A stretch of DNA of 64,000 nt from Bacillota bacterium (GTDB lineage Bacteria; Bacillota; Clostridia; Lachnospirales; Lachnospiraceae): the NCBI GenBank assembly GCA_023437365.1, contig JAEZGK010000099.1, positions 205,422 through 269,421 of the forward strand. The letters are read 5' to 3'. Positions 1-9,351 of the stretch are shown piece by piece. The notes under the pieces were generated by a model, which searched no databases, was not told the DNA's origin, and was given only the letters and a program-made list of their open reading frames with translations. The number at the start of each line of letters is the position of its first letter. The first letter of the stretch is position 1. Made by a program: the position numbers and the translations under genes.

Positions 1-3
1 CAA

Positions 4-44
4 TGAATAGCTGCGCAATTTGCATATGCCTGCGTAGCTATTCA
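4..44. other. Inverted repeat upstream of mfd
   Basis: A 14-base arm TGAATAGCTGCGCA (4-17) faces TGCGTAGCTATTCA (31-44) with one mismatch and a 13-base loop. No T-run follows on the plus strand, so it is not a textbook terminator. It could be an RNA hairpin in the mfd leader or the end of an upstream transcript cut off by the window edge. Confidence 0.5.
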
Positions 45-102
45 TTTCAAAACCAAACACCCTTGTGATACACGTTAAGATCTTTTCATAGGAGGAGCTA
101 AG

Positions 103-3100
103 TTGAGAACCTTTACAATGCCTCTGATGGAGCTAAAGGAATTCATAGACATCAGGGAGAACATAAAATCGAAAAACCTGCCGGTACAAGTTACCGGCTG
201 TATTGATTCCCAAAAATGCCATCTGATGCAGGGTTTGGGGGAGGGCTTCAAATATAAAGTCATCGTCACCTACAATGATCTGAAGGCAAAGGAAATCTAC
301 GAGGACTACCGGCTGTATGACAAGGAGGTTCTGCTCTATCCTGCGAAGGACATCATTTTCTACAGCGCGGATATCCATGGAAATGCCATTGTAAGGGACC
401 GTCTGCGTGTCTTAAGCCGATTGATTGAGCACAGGAGCGCCACCATCATCCTTTCCCTGGATGGCGGAATGGACCGTCTGCTTCCCTTGCAGATGGTGAA
501 GGAACGTATCCTTACCGTCGACATAAATTCCGGTATTAAGCTGACCGAGTTTACAGAAGCGCTGATTCATCTGGGTTACGAGAGGCAGGCACAGGTGGAA
601 GCACCGGGAGATTTTGCGGTTCGTGGTGGTATTATCGATATCTTTCCTTTGACGGAGGATGCCCCATACCGTATCGAGCTCTGGGGAGATGAGATTGATT
701 CCATCCGAACCTTTGATGTGAGCAGCCAGAGATCCATCGAACAGGTGGAAAAGCTGGTCATCTATCCGGCAGCGGAGATCATTCCGGACGAAGCAAGACT
801 GCGTGCAGGTATCAAGAAGCTGGAGGCTGAGGAGAAAGAATATTATAAGACGCTTCGGGAGCAGTTCAAGACAGAGGAGGCTGCGAGAATTCATCAGCTC
901 GTAGCAGAGTTCAAGGATAATCTGGATGCTTACCACGGTTCCATCGCTTTGGAAAGCTATATCAACTACTTCTATGATCAGACTATGAGCTTTTTCCAAT
1001 ATTTCGATCCGGAGGAGACGATTTTCTTCCTGGATGAGCCCGGAAGACTTGCTGAAAAAGGAGAAGCAGTAGAGACAGAATTTCGCGAGGGCATGATTGG
1101 CCGTATTGAGAAGGGCTATATCCTCCCCGGGCAGATGGATGTCATTTATGGATACAAGGAAGCCATGGGTATGCTGGCAAACCGCAATTCGGTGTTGATC
1201 AGCACTATGGAGGTAAAGAATAATTTTTACTCACCGAAGAGAAAATACGACTTTACGGTTCAGACCGTTGCCTCCTATCATAAGAATTTTGAGGTGCTGG
1301 TTAAGGACCTGGAGCGTTGGAAGAAGAATAAATACCGAGTCATCCTGCTTTCCGGTTCCAGAACCAGGGCAATGCGTCTGGCAGAGGATTTACAGAGAGA
1401 TTACGAGCTTAGCGCCTTCTATAGCGAGGATATGGACCGAGTGCTGCAAAATGGTGAGATCATGGTGGCATATGGTAACCTGCGCAGAGGCTTCGAGTAT
1501 CCGCTGATTAAGCTAGTCATTATCTCGGAAAGTGATATCTTCGGTACGGAGAAGAAGAAAAAGCGGAAGAAATCCGGTTATGAGGGCAGTAAGATTCAAA
1601 GCTTTACTGAGCTGACCCCCGGGGATTATGTCGTTCATGAAAACCATGGTCTCGGAATCTACAAGGGCATCGAGAAGATTGAGGTCGATAAGGTAACGAA
1701 GGATTATATCAAGATTGAGTACGGCGGAGGAGGCGTGTTGTATATTCTGGCAACAGGCCTGGATGTGATTCAGAAATACTCAGGCTCAGAGGGACGTAAA
1801 CCTAAGCTGAATAAGCTGAATTCCATCGAATGGAAGAATACGAAGGCAAAGGTACGAGGTGCGGTTCAGGAGGTTGCCAAGGAGCTTGTGGAGCTGTATG
1901 CCGAACGCCGGGAGAAGAAGGGCTTTCAGTTTGGACCCGATACGGTATGGCAGAAGGAGTTTGAGGAGGAGTTTCCTTATGAGGAGACTGAGGACCAGCT
2001 GACAGCAATCGAAGCTACCAAGCGGGATATGGAAAGTACCGGGATTATGGATCGTCTGATCTGCGGTGACGTGGGTTACGGCAAAACAGAGATTGCCATC
2101 CGTGCTGCCTTCAAGGCAGTATCCGACGGCAAGCAGGTTGTCATCCTGGTTCCTACGACGATTCTTGCACAGCAGCATTATAATACCCTCGTACAGCGTA
2201 TGAAGGATTTTCCGGTCAGCGTGGATGTTCTATCTCGTTTCCGGTCAACTGCAGAACAGAAGAAGACCCTGGAGCGTCTCAGGAAGGGGAACCTGGATAT
2301 CATTGTCGGAACCCACAGAGTATTGTCTGCAGATGTGAAATTCAAGAATTTGGGACTCCTGATCGTGGATGAGGAGCAGCGCTTCGGTGTTACCCATAAG
2401 GAGAAGATCAAACAGCTGAAAAAGGATGTCGATGTTCTGACCCTGACGGCCACTCCAATCCCCCGAACACTCCATATGAGTCTGGTCGGTATCCGGGATA
2501 TGAGCGTTCTGGACGAACCTCCGGTTGACCGCCTTCCCATCCAGACCTATGTATTGGAGCATAATGATGAAATCATCCGTGAAGCAATCAGCAGAGAGCT
2601 GGCAAGAGACGGACAGGTTTATTATGTATATAATCGTGTCAACGGTATCGATGAGATTGCAGCGAATGTCGCAAGGCTCGTACCTGAGGCGAATGTTGCG
2701 TTCGCTCATGGACAGATGCATGAACGGACGCTGGAGAAGATTATGTTTGATTTTATCTCCGGTGAGATTGATGTGTTGGTTTCCACGACTATTATTGAGA
2801 CGGGTCTGGATATCTCCAATGTAAATACGATGATTATTGATGATGCGGACCGTCTCGGTCTCTCCCAGCTTTATCAGCTGAGGGGACGGGTCGGACGCTC
2901 CAACCGGACAGCATACGCTTTCTTAATGTACCGCAGGGATAAGATGCTGAAGGAAATTGCGGAAAAACGTCTGCATGCCATTAAAGAGTTCACGGAGCTG
3001 GGGTCCGGTTTTAAGATTGCAATGCGGGACTTAGAGATCCGAGGTGCCGGTAATCTGCTCGGTGCAGAACAAAGCGGACATATGGAAGCTGTCGGCTACG

Positions 3101-3639
3101 ATTTATATTGCAAGATGCTCAACGATGCGGTAAAATCCATGAAGGGTGAGGTGACGGAGGAGGAAACCTTCGAGACCACTGTGGATATGGATATGGATGC
3201 TTATATTCCTGCTACCTACATCAAGAATGAGATTCATAAGCTGGATATTTATAAGAGAATTGCGGAGATTGAGAACGAAGAAGAAATGATGGATATGCAG
3301 GAGGAGCTGACAGATCGCTTCGGCGATATGCCAAGTGCAGTGAATAACCTCTTGAACATTGCACTGATCAAATCAATCTGTCATAGTTTATACATTACCG
3401 GACTGGTCCACAAGGAGAATGAGATTAAGCTGATGATGTATCCCAAGGCTAAGCTTGCCGTGGAGAAGCTTCCTGAGCTGTTGACCCAATACCAGAACAG
3501 CTTAAAGCTGATGCCTCAGTCAACACCGTATTTTGTTTACCGGATTCCGACCGGACAGAAGGGTAAGATGGATGCGATCACCATCTTCGAGCTTTTGCAT
3601 AAGCTTCTGGCGGATTTTAAGATATTAATACAATCCTGA
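103..3639 (+). CDS. mfd: Transcription-repair coupling factor Mfd
   Basis: Mfd is a DNA translocase that removes RNA polymerase stalled at lesions and recruits UvrA for strand-specific excision repair. The 1178-residue length is normal for the family. The N-terminal UvrB-like part is followed by an RNA-polymerase-interacting CarD/Tudor-like domain near residues 500-570 (starting LTPGDYVVHENHG), then a SF2 helicase core with Walker A GDVGYGKTE near residue 655 and DEEQ box DEEQRFG near 755, a QLRGRVGRSNR motif VI, and the C-terminal TRCF domain. The start is a TTG at 103, seven bases after GGAGG; an in-frame ATG lies five codons later at 118 but has no better ribosome site. The next gene overlaps or nearly overlaps the stop, so the two are probably cotranscribed. 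Confidence 0.98.
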   Translation: MRTFTMPLMELKEFIDIRENIKSKNLPVQVTGCIDSQKCHLMQGLGEGFKYKVIVTYNDLKAKEIYEDYRLYDKEVLLYPAKDIIFYSADIHGNAIVRDRLRVLSRLIEHRSATIILSLDGGMDRLLPLQMVKERILTVDINSGIKLTEFTEALIHLGYERQAQVEAPGDFAVRGGIIDIFPLTEDAPYRIELWGDEIDSIRTFDVSSQRSIEQVEKLVIYPAAEIIPDEARLRAGIKKLEAEEKEYYKTLREQFKTEEAARIHQLVAEFKDNLDAYHGSIALESYINYFYDQTMSFFQYFDPEETIFFLDEPGRLAEKGEAVETEFREGMIGRIEKGYILPGQMDVIYGYKEAMGMLANRNSVLISTMEVKNNFYSPKRKYDFTVQTVASYHKNFEVLVKDLERWKKNKYRVILLSGSRTRAMRLAEDLQRDYELSAFYSEDMDRVLQNGEIMVAYGNLRRGFEYPLIKLVIISESDIFGTEKKKKRKKSGYEGSKIQSFTELTPGDYVVHENHGLGIYKGIEKIEVDKVTKDYIKIEYGGGGVLYILATGLDVIQKYSGSEGRKPKLNKLNSIEWKNTKAKVRGAVQEVAKELVELYAERREKKGFQFGPDTVWQKEFEEEFPYEETEDQLTAIEATKRDMESTGIMDRLICGDVGYGKTEIAIRAAFKAVSDGKQVVILVPTTILAQQHYNTLVQRMKDFPVSVDVLSRFRSTAEQKKTLERLRKGNLDIIVGTHRVLSADVKFKNLGLLIVDEEQRFGVTHKEKIKQLKKDVDVLTLTATPIPRTLHMSLVGIRDMSVLDEPPVDRLPIQTYVLEHNDEIIREAISRELARDGQVYYVYNRVNGIDEIAANVARLVPEANVAFAHGQMHERTLEKIMFDFISGEIDVLVSTTIIETGLDISNVNTMIIDDADRLGLSQLYQLRGRVGRSNRTAYAFLMYRRDKMLKEIAEKRLHAIKEFTELGSGFKIAMRDLEIRGAGNLLGAEQSGHMEAVGYDLYCKMLNDAVKSMKGEVTEEETFETTVDMDMDAYIPATYIKNEIHKLDIYKRIAEIENEEEMMDMQEELTDRFGDMPSAVNNLLNIALIKSICHSLYITGLVHKENEIKLMMYPKAKLAVEKLPELLTQYQNSLKLMPQSTPYFVYRIPTGQKGKMDAITIFELLHKLLADFKILIQS

Positions 3640-3674
3640 TGAAACTGCATCAGTACTGGAAAGGAGAACTTCAG

Positions 3675-5081
3675 ATGAGGACAAGCCGTAAAGTATTTAT
3701 CGCTCTGATGGCACTTTTTATATTGACAATGCTTTCCGCCTGCAGGGTTGGAGAAGAACGATATGAATTAACAAATTATATAGGAAAATCAGTATCTACC
3801 TTTGAAAAAAGGTCAGGTACAGAGTTAACAGAACAGGGTACCGGAGTCTACGGAATGGAGAATGTAGTACAGGTTATGGCTCCTGAAGAGAAGGTGAATG
3901 CCATCACATTGCTTCGTGGTGCCGGGGAGTATAAGGTACTTGGAATCATCATCGGAATGAGTAGAACAGAGGTAGATGCCCTACTTGCCGATACCTTCGG
4001 AGGTGAGATAGCAAAAACTGCCAATACGGAGAAGAATACCGTAACCTATACCTATCTGAAGAATAATAGGGAGCTTTATATTACTTACGATGCAGGAAAC
4101 GAGACAGTGACAGAGCTTTCCTATTATGTAGTAGACTTAAAGGCGCCTGGTGAAGAGGATGCGAATGAACAGGCTAGTTCCGGACAGCTAATGGCGATGA
4201 TTGGAGATACCAAGGTATATTATAATGAGGCAATGGTTTACTTAAAATCTGCGCAGGAGAATTATGAGACGGATTACGGCAAGAATATCTGGGATGCCGA
4301 TATTCTAGGCAATGGAGAAACCTTTGGCAAAATGATTAAGGATGAGGTTATCAATCAAATCACTGAAATCAAGATCATCTGTGCGGAAGCCGAAAAACAG
4401 GGGATCGCTCTATCGGAGGAAGAGCTTGCAGATGCCAATGCCTATGCAAAGGAGCATTTCGAGGGCTTGGCACCGAAGGATATCAGCCGCTACTTAATCA
4501 CGGAAGAGCTTCTAAGAAAGATTTATGCAGACAACCTGTTGGCAGAGAAAGCCTTTGAGACGCTGACTATCAATGTGGATACGAATGTTTCGGATATGGA
4601 AGCGAAGCAGATTACAGTGCAGCAGCTGCTGATTTACAGCAGTGATTACGATGCATCAGGTAATATGATTGGACTGTCCGGGGAGGATAAGACCGCTGCC
4701 TATGAAAAGGTGAGAAACCTGCTGGAACAGGCAAAAACAACGGATGATTTCTATACCCTGGCTGAGGCTAACTCTGAATCGGACACGATAGAATATACTT
4801 TTGGGAGGGGACAGGGTCCTAAGGAGTTCAGTCCTTCCTTTGAACAGGCTGCCTTCACCCTGAAGACCGGCCAGGTAAGCGACATTATATCTACGGATTA
4901 CGGATGGCATATTCTTTATTGTAAATCGGATAATAATGAGGATGCGACAATTCAAAAGAAGGAAGAGATTATCGATCAGCGCCGCAGCGAGCTCTTCGCC
5001 AAGCTGTACAGTGAATGGACGGAGAACTATGATGTGGTGGTCAACAGCGAAGCCTGGGATGCCATCACCTATGGAAATTGA
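3675..5081 (+). CDS. Peptidylprolyl isomerase foldase lipoprotein (PrsA/SurA-like)
   Basis: This is a secreted, membrane-anchored chaperone likely to help fold exported proteins. I place the start at ATG 3675, preceded by AAGGAG, because translation from there gives a lipoprotein signal peptide: MRTSRKVF, a hydrophobic stretch, then lipobox LSAC with the lipidated Cys at residue 23. A start at 3639, overlapping the mfd stop, would bury this signal. Residues about 25-160 form a DUF4309-like or unassigned domain, followed by a SurA_N-like helical region and a parvulin-type rotamase segment (FGRGQGPKEFSPSFEQAAF, then GWHILYC) near residues 315-425. The gene follows mfd with a 35-base gap, an arrangement common in Lachnospiraceae, and is closed by a strong terminator. 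Confidence 0.9.
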   Translation: MRTSRKVFIALMALFILTMLSACRVGEERYELTNYIGKSVSTFEKRSGTELTEQGTGVYGMENVVQVMAPEEKVNAITLLRGAGEYKVLGIIIGMSRTEVDALLADTFGGEIAKTANTEKNTVTYTYLKNNRELYITYDAGNETVTELSYYVVDLKAPGEEDANEQASSGQLMAMIGDTKVYYNEAMVYLKSAQENYETDYGKNIWDADILGNGETFGKMIKDEVINQITEIKIICAEAEKQGIALSEEELADANAYAKEHFEGLAPKDISRYLITEELLRKIYADNLLAEKAFETLTINVDTNVSDMEAKQITVQQLLIYSSDYDASGNMIGLSGEDKTAAYEKVRNLLEQAKTTDDFYTLAEANSESDTIEYTFGRGQGPKEFSPSFEQAAFTLKTGQVSDIISTDYGWHILYCKSDNNEDATIQKKEEIIDQRRSELFAKLYSEWTENYDVVVNSEAWDAITYGN

Positions 5082-5142
5082 TTTTATGTCCTTGTATAGC
5101 TTCTTATGATAAAGCGATACGGAAATGCATAGTTGAATATAG

Positions 5143-5188
5143 AACAGACCGGAGATCATTCCTCACATCCGGTCTGTTTTTATTTTTT
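5143..5188 (+). terminator. Rho-independent terminator of the mfd-foldase operon
   Basis: Perfect 11-base arms AACAGACCGGA and TCCGGTCTGTT (5143-5153 and 5168-5178) are followed by a T-rich tract, as expected for an intrinsic terminator. Confidence 0.9.
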
Positions 5189-5197
5189 TATATAAAA

Positions 5198-5261
5198 ATG
5201 TAAAATGCACTTGACATCTAATGTAAAGCATACTATACTAAAAATGTAAAGCGAACTATAC
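5198..5261 (+). promoter_or_regulatory. Sigma-A promoter overlaid by three 23-bp-spaced operator-like repeats
   Basis: TTGACA at 5211-5216 and TATACT at 5234-5239 are separated by exactly 17 bases, an ideal vegetative promoter for the XRE operon. Three copies of ATGTAAA(A/G) begin at 5198, 5221 and 5244, exactly 23 bases apart. The last two extend to an 18-base near-identical unit ending in ACTATAC. Sites that cover the -35, spacer and downstream region are a natural layout for autorepression by the XRE protein encoded just downstream. Confidence 0.75.
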
Positions 5262-5388
5262 CATTGATTTCAGGATCAAATCTATCAGGATGATTGCCAC
5301 TGAATAAATGGGATAAAGTAGCTGTAAGCCTGGGTATTTGGCGCGCAGATACCTATGGCAGAACTAGTTACGAGAGGAGGGTGACAAT

Positions 5389-5598
5389 GTGCAGACAAGA
5401 ATTCAGGAGCTAAGGAAAATGAAGAAGGTTACGCAGAATGAACTAGCGGATGCAGTTAACGTAACCAGGCAGACAATTATTTCACTGGAGAACGGCAAAT
5501 ATAAAGCTTCATTAATTTTAGCACATAAGATAGCCCAGTTTTTCGGGATCTCAATCGAAGAAATATTTATATTTGATCAGGAGGATGAGAATTTATGA
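5389..5598 (+). CDS. Small XRE-family transcriptional regulator
   Basis: A 69-residue protein made almost entirely of one Cro/C1-type helix-turn-helix (residues about 3-58; KKVTQNELADAVNVTRQTI is the HTH core). Such stand-alone regulators of the YozG/YvaO kind usually autoregulate and pair with a small membrane protein. The start is GTG at 5389, eight bases after AGGAGG; MQTRIQEL is the typical N-terminus. Its TGA stop overlaps the next ATG by four bases, which implies translational coupling. The repeats upstream at 5198-5261 are the probable operators. Confidence 0.92.
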   Translation: MQTRIQELRKMKKVTQNELADAVNVTRQTIISLENGKYKASLILAHKIAQFFGISIEEIFIFDQEDENL

Positions 5599-6074
5599 GA
5601 GGATTATTTTGCGGAACCTCAGCAAAGACAAATGAGGAATATAGGAAGGTTGTAAAGGTCAGAATGCTTATCATGACGGTGGTCGGTATCGTCGGAGCGG
5701 CTACGTTAGCAGTAGCTTTATTGGCCGGTAGCTATTGGGAGGTTACAATTGATGAACTGATGCTTGGCTTCTACTCAGGTATCGGAACCGGATTGCTGGC
5801 AGGTGCCATCGTTTTGCTGATCAAGGATGCGATCCTGCTTCGGAGTGAGGAGAAGCTGAAGAATAGCCGCTTGAATAATTCGGATGAGCGTAATCACGAA
5901 ATCAGCAGCAAAGCGATTAAGTTCACTATGATGATCATGTTGTTGGCCATGTATAGCGTTGCATTGATCGGTGGACTATACTATCCGGTGCTGGTAAAAA
6001 TCATAACCGGCATAATATTCCTTTCCCTTATGGCCTACTACGGTGCTTATCAGTTCTATAAAACAAGAATGTGA
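5595..6074 (+). CDS. Integral membrane protein coupled to XRE regulator
   Basis: A 159-residue protein with four predicted membrane helices: residues about 24-44, 56-78, 110-130 and 132-152. The cytosolic loop between helices 2 and 3 contains the sequence SDERNHEISSKA, resembling the DER...I motif of DUF2178/DUF6442-type proteins that commonly accompany small XRE regulators. The function is unknown. The start overlaps the regulator stop (ATGA), so the two proteins are made together; a regulator that responds to membrane state through this partner is a possible but unproven model. Confidence 0.8.
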   Translation: MRGLFCGTSAKTNEEYRKVVKVRMLIMTVVGIVGAATLAVALLAGSYWEVTIDELMLGFYSGIGTGLLAGAIVLLIKDAILLRSEEKLKNSRLNNSDERNHEISSKAIKFTMMIMLLAMYSVALIGGLYYPVLVKIITGIIFLSLMAYYGAYQFYKTRM

Positions 6075-6083
6075 GGTATTGTC

Positions 6084-6287
6084 ATGAGAAAATACATCTT
6101 GCCGGCGTGCGCGCCGATTGGATTGCTAATGTATGCGATATTCGAAATGATGGATCATTGTATAGAAATAAGTGATGCAGTTGCAATACCGACAGCTATT
6201 GTATCGATTGCTTTTATGATGGTAGGGATAGTCTATAACGGGCAGTGTTTTGGCAGAGGAAAATCGCCGTTTCATAAAATCAAGTAG
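6084..6287 (+). CDS. Small two-helix membrane protein
   Basis: A 67-residue protein with hydrophobic segments at residues about 5-23 and 34-53 and a basic C-terminus. It lies nine bases after the preceding gene and is preceded by TGAGG, so it is probably the third gene of the XRE operon. I do not recognise a family. The 343 bases after it hold only a bidirectional hairpin and no further gene that I can support. Confidence 0.65.
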   Translation: MRKYILPACAPIGLLMYAIFEMMDHCIEISDAVAIPTAIVSIAFMMVGIVYNGQCFGRGKSPFHKIK

Positions 6288-6513
6288 ACCTGTTGTTTCT
6301 TTAGTGGCATAATCAGTTTACTAATATCCGGAGAACCAAGGTGGTAGTTATGTTATATATAATATGGTTAGGTTAGAGTTAACAATGCGAGTAATAAAAG
6401 TTGATTTTCAACCATTTGTTGTGGCAGAGCAAGAGACAAGAGGAATAAAGGATATACAGAATTGGCAGGTATATGAATAGCTGACTATGATAGGGGAGTA
6501 GGAAGCACATAAT

Positions 6514-6559
6514 AAAATCCTGTAGGATATGGTTGGTTTATCATATCCTACAGGATTTT
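6514..6559. terminator. Bidirectional terminator-like hairpin
   Basis: Perfect 18-base arms, AAAATCCTGTAGGATATG (6514-6531) and its complement (6542-6559), with a 10-base loop. A-rich and T-rich ends on both arms allow it to terminate the XRE operon from the left and the DUF1846 gene from the right. Confidence 0.8.
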
Positions 6560-6631
6560 CATGTAGTGTTACCTTAAGTCGGTTTATTTAAATTTTCTTA
6601 TTCCCTTGCTTTCTGCCAATGGAAGACAGGC

Positions 6632-8137
6632 TTATACATAATATAAGTTCTCGGAAGGGTATACCGCATCACAGGTAACATCAATGCCGAGCTTCTTCAG
6701 AATCTGCTCGTCATTGCGATTCAGCATGACGGTACAGTGCGCCTGAACTCCGGCAAGACCGGATAGCTTCTCATAAGCGAGCTGCGCGGTCGGGTTCGTC
6801 ACAGCGCAGATACTTAAGGCAATCAGAATTTCGTTAGCATTCAGGTATGTAATCTTACTGTGAAGATCACGCTCCTTCAGATCGCGAATCGTATTCAGAA
6901 TCACGGGTGAAAGAAGGAATATCTCATCACTGATGCCTGCCAGATACTTAATCGCATTCAAAAGAGCTGCGGAACAGCAATCCATGGTAGCTGTGCCGCG
7001 TCCGGTGATAATATGCCCGTTCTCAAATTCAAGAGCAATGACAGATACCGCTTCGTTATCGGCACAGCTTTCCTTGAGCTTTGTAGCATATTCTCTGGCC
7101 GGGAGCACACAGCGTCTGTCCTCCTGCTTTAAATTTACCTCTTCCAGAATGAGCTTCATCCGGTTTACGGATTCCTCATCCAGCAGTCCTTTTTTAAAAT
7201 CACAAAGGGTTGCGAAATATCGGCGGATGATTTCCTGTTTGGAAGCCTCGGTAATGACTGAATCATCGGTAATTCCAAAACCGACACGGTTTACACCCAT
7301 ATCAGTCGGGGATTGATATACGGATTCCTTGCCGGTGATCTTCTCGATGATCCGCTTGATTACAGGGAACATCTCTAAATCTCTGTTATAATTAACCGCA
7401 ACCTGATTATAACGCTCGAAATGGAAGTTATCAATCATGTTAACGTCTTTCAAATCTACAGTTGCAGCTTCATAAGCAATATTTAAGGGATGCTTGAGGG
7501 GCACATTCCATACAGGGAAGGTCTCGAACTTGGAGTAGCCTGCATTGTGTCCCATATTATATTCATGATACAGCTGGTTTAAGCAGGTAGCCAGCTTGCC
7601 GCTGTTCGGTCCGGGTGCGGTAACGACCACGATTGGTTTGGAGGTGGTTACATAGGGATTGATTCCGTATCCGTTCTCACTAACGATGGTATCTATATCA
7701 GCCGGATAACCGGGGATAGCAGTATGGGTGTAGACCTTGATGTTGCGGCGTTCCAGCTTGTTGATGAAGACAGTGGTCGCCGGCTGTTTATTATAACGGG
7801 TGATGACTACACTGTTTACCGTCAAACCATAGCTGCGGAGATCATCCAGAAGACGGAGTACCTCCATGTCGTAGGTGATACCGAAGTCACCGCGGATTTT
7901 ATTACGCTCAATGTCTCCGGCGTATACACAAATGAGAATCTCGGCTTGATCCTTTAATTTTTGAAGCAGTTTAATCTTGGCATCTTCATCAAAGCCCGGC
8001 AAAACACGTTTTGCGTGCTTGTCTCCTATCAGCTTACCGCCAAATTCCAAGTACAGCTTATCGTAATTATTTACCCTCTCCAGGATGAATTTGGACTGCT
8101 CCTCGATGTATTTTCGCGGGTCGAAACCGGTTTTCAT
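6632..8137 (-). CDS. DUF1846 domain-containing protein
   Basis: A 501-residue protein matching the full length of the DUF1846 family, whose biochemical role is not established. The start MKTGFDPRKYIEEQS is typical for the family. A nucleotide-loop-like segment TAPGPNSGKLATCL lies at residues 173-186 within a Rossmann-like region, and residues 300-500 form the second half of the fold. A perfect AGGAGG precedes the ATG by seven bases. It is a single-gene unit with its own terminator hairpin (6514-6559). It is likely cytosolic because no signal or membrane segment is seen. Confidence 0.92.
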   Translation of the reverse strand: MKTGFDPRKYIEEQSKFILERVNNYDKLYLEFGGKLIGDKHAKRVLPGFDEDAKIKLLQKLKDQAEILICVYAGDIERNKIRGDFGITYDMEVLRLLDDLRSYGLTVNSVVITRYNKQPATTVFINKLERRNIKVYTHTAIPGYPADIDTIVSENGYGINPYVTTSKPIVVVTAPGPNSGKLATCLNQLYHEYNMGHNAGYSKFETFPVWNVPLKHPLNIAYEAATVDLKDVNMIDNFHFERYNQVAVNYNRDLEMFPVIKRIIEKITGKESVYQSPTDMGVNRVGFGITDDSVITEASKQEIIRRYFATLCDFKKGLLDEESVNRMKLILEEVNLKQEDRRCVLPAREYATKLKESCADNEAVSVIALEFENGHIITGRGTATMDCCSAALLNAIKYLAGISDEIFLLSPVILNTIRDLKERDLHSKITYLNANEILIALSICAVTNPTAQLAYEKLSGLAGVQAHCTVMLNRNDEQILKKLGIDVTCDAVYPSENLYYV

Positions 8138-8457
8138 ATAGTATCCTCCTTTGAATACGTTTGTTGCTTATGTGGCTCTCTCCACACATACATATATGAT
8201 GTCGCTATGCGGCATAACTTATCCTGAGGGAAGTTCTTCCATAGTGTAAAGTTGCTCTTCCTTCAAGCTTACCATAGTCTATGATAATCTAATTTTATAA
8301 AAAGTCAAATGCCTTTTTGAAGTTCAGCAAAATTCCTATAGCTTGTCGGTATTTTATGGTAAAATAGTATTCATAATAATGAAAATAATCTGTTTCCATG
8401 AGAAGCATCAGAACAATATAAGATATTATTTCTATGAATAGAAAGAGAGGCTGGGTT

Positions 8458-9078
8458 ATGTGCGGAAGATATAATTTTACGGTAGAGCAGAGTGATGAAA
8501 TCCGCGATATTTTGGAGAAGCTGAATGCCAAATTCCATCAGACTGCGGTCAAGAACGGAGAAATCTTTCCTTCGGAACAGGCACCGATTCTGATTGAGGA
8601 AGAGAAGGAGGTGTCTCCGGTAGTCAGTGGCTGGGGTTTTCCGAAATATGACGGGAAGGGTGTCATCATCAATGCCAGGGCGGAATCGGCAATGGAAAAG
8701 AGGACCTTCCGGGATAGTCTGATCAATCGGCGCTGTATCATCCCCTCAACAGGGTTCTATGAATGGGATGCCGGGAAGAACAAGTTTCTGTTCCGCCTGG
8801 AGGATACCAATGCTCTATATATGGCTGGACTGTATAACATATATCAGGGCGAGCTTCGCTATGTCATCCTTACGACGGAGGCTAATGCATCCATGAAGGA
8901 AATCCACACTCGTATGCCGCTCGTACTGCCGAAGAAGGAGCTTGCTACCTGGATTCTGGATCAAAGTGCAACCGGCGATCTGCTGAAAAGTGTACCACCA
9001 CAGCTGGTCAGGCAGGCAGTCAGTGGTAGGAAGTCCGAAGAGGAGAGCTTTGGACAGCAATATAAGATGGAGCTTTAA
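8458..9078 (+). CDS. SRAP / YedK-type abasic-site crosslinking protein
   Basis: SRAP proteins form a covalent thiazolidine bond with abasic sites in single-stranded DNA and shield them during replication. The start must be ATG 8458 because the catalytic Cys has to be residue 2, exposed after Met removal (MCGRYNFT). An earlier in-frame ATG at 8434 would add eight residues and block it. The conserved catalytic residues are all present: Cys2, Asn72 in INARAE, Glu102 in FYEW and His150 in HTRMP. The 206-residue length is normal. No LexA box is evident just upstream, unlike dinB further on. Confidence 0.95.
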   Translation: MCGRYNFTVEQSDEIRDILEKLNAKFHQTAVKNGEIFPSEQAPILIEEEKEVSPVVSGWGFPKYDGKGVIINARAESAMEKRTFRDSLINRRCIIPSTGFYEWDAGKNKFLFRLEDTNALYMAGLYNIYQGELRYVILTTEANASMKEIHTRMPLVLPKKELATWILDQSATGDLLKSVPPQLVRQAVSGRKSEEESFGQQYKMEL

Positions 9079-9143
9079 GAGGAGGGTCAAAAACGTCGAG
9101 TCATTTACCGTGACTTTGTTATAATAAAATTAACTTCCGGAAG

Positions 9144-9290
9144 TAACGCAAAGAAGATCACTTTGCATAACGCAAAGAAGATCACTTTGCATAATGCAAA
9201 GAAAATCGCTTTGCATAATGCAAAGAAGATCGCTTTGCATAATGCAAATAAGATCACTTTGAAAGTAATGCAAAGAAGATCACTTTGCAA
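9144..9290. repeat. Six-copy 24-bp palindromic tandem repeat
   Basis: Units begin at 9144, 9168, 9192, 9216, 9240 and 9266. Each reads approximately TAAYGCAAAGAAGATCACTTTGCA, with TGCAAAG facing CTTTGCA, so every unit is itself a short hairpin. The first five spacings are 24 bases; the last is 26 because of a small insertion. Arms carry compensating and neutral changes. It lies between the SRAP gene and the AraC-type gene, 62 bases before the latter's start. Confidence 0.9.
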
Positions 9291-9351
9291 ATAGTGAAAG
9301 CTAAAAAGAAACTATTAAAAAGGATAAATTCAGTCAGAAAGGTGATAGGGA

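Noticed and set aside
9105..9290. Minus-strand 61-residue frame rich in FFALCK repeats
   Set aside because: It is only the translation of the 24-bp palindromic array, has no ribosome site and no gene-like composition.
9144..9290. Possible CRISPR array
   Set aside because: The units are directly adjacent without spacers, and no cas genes are in the window.
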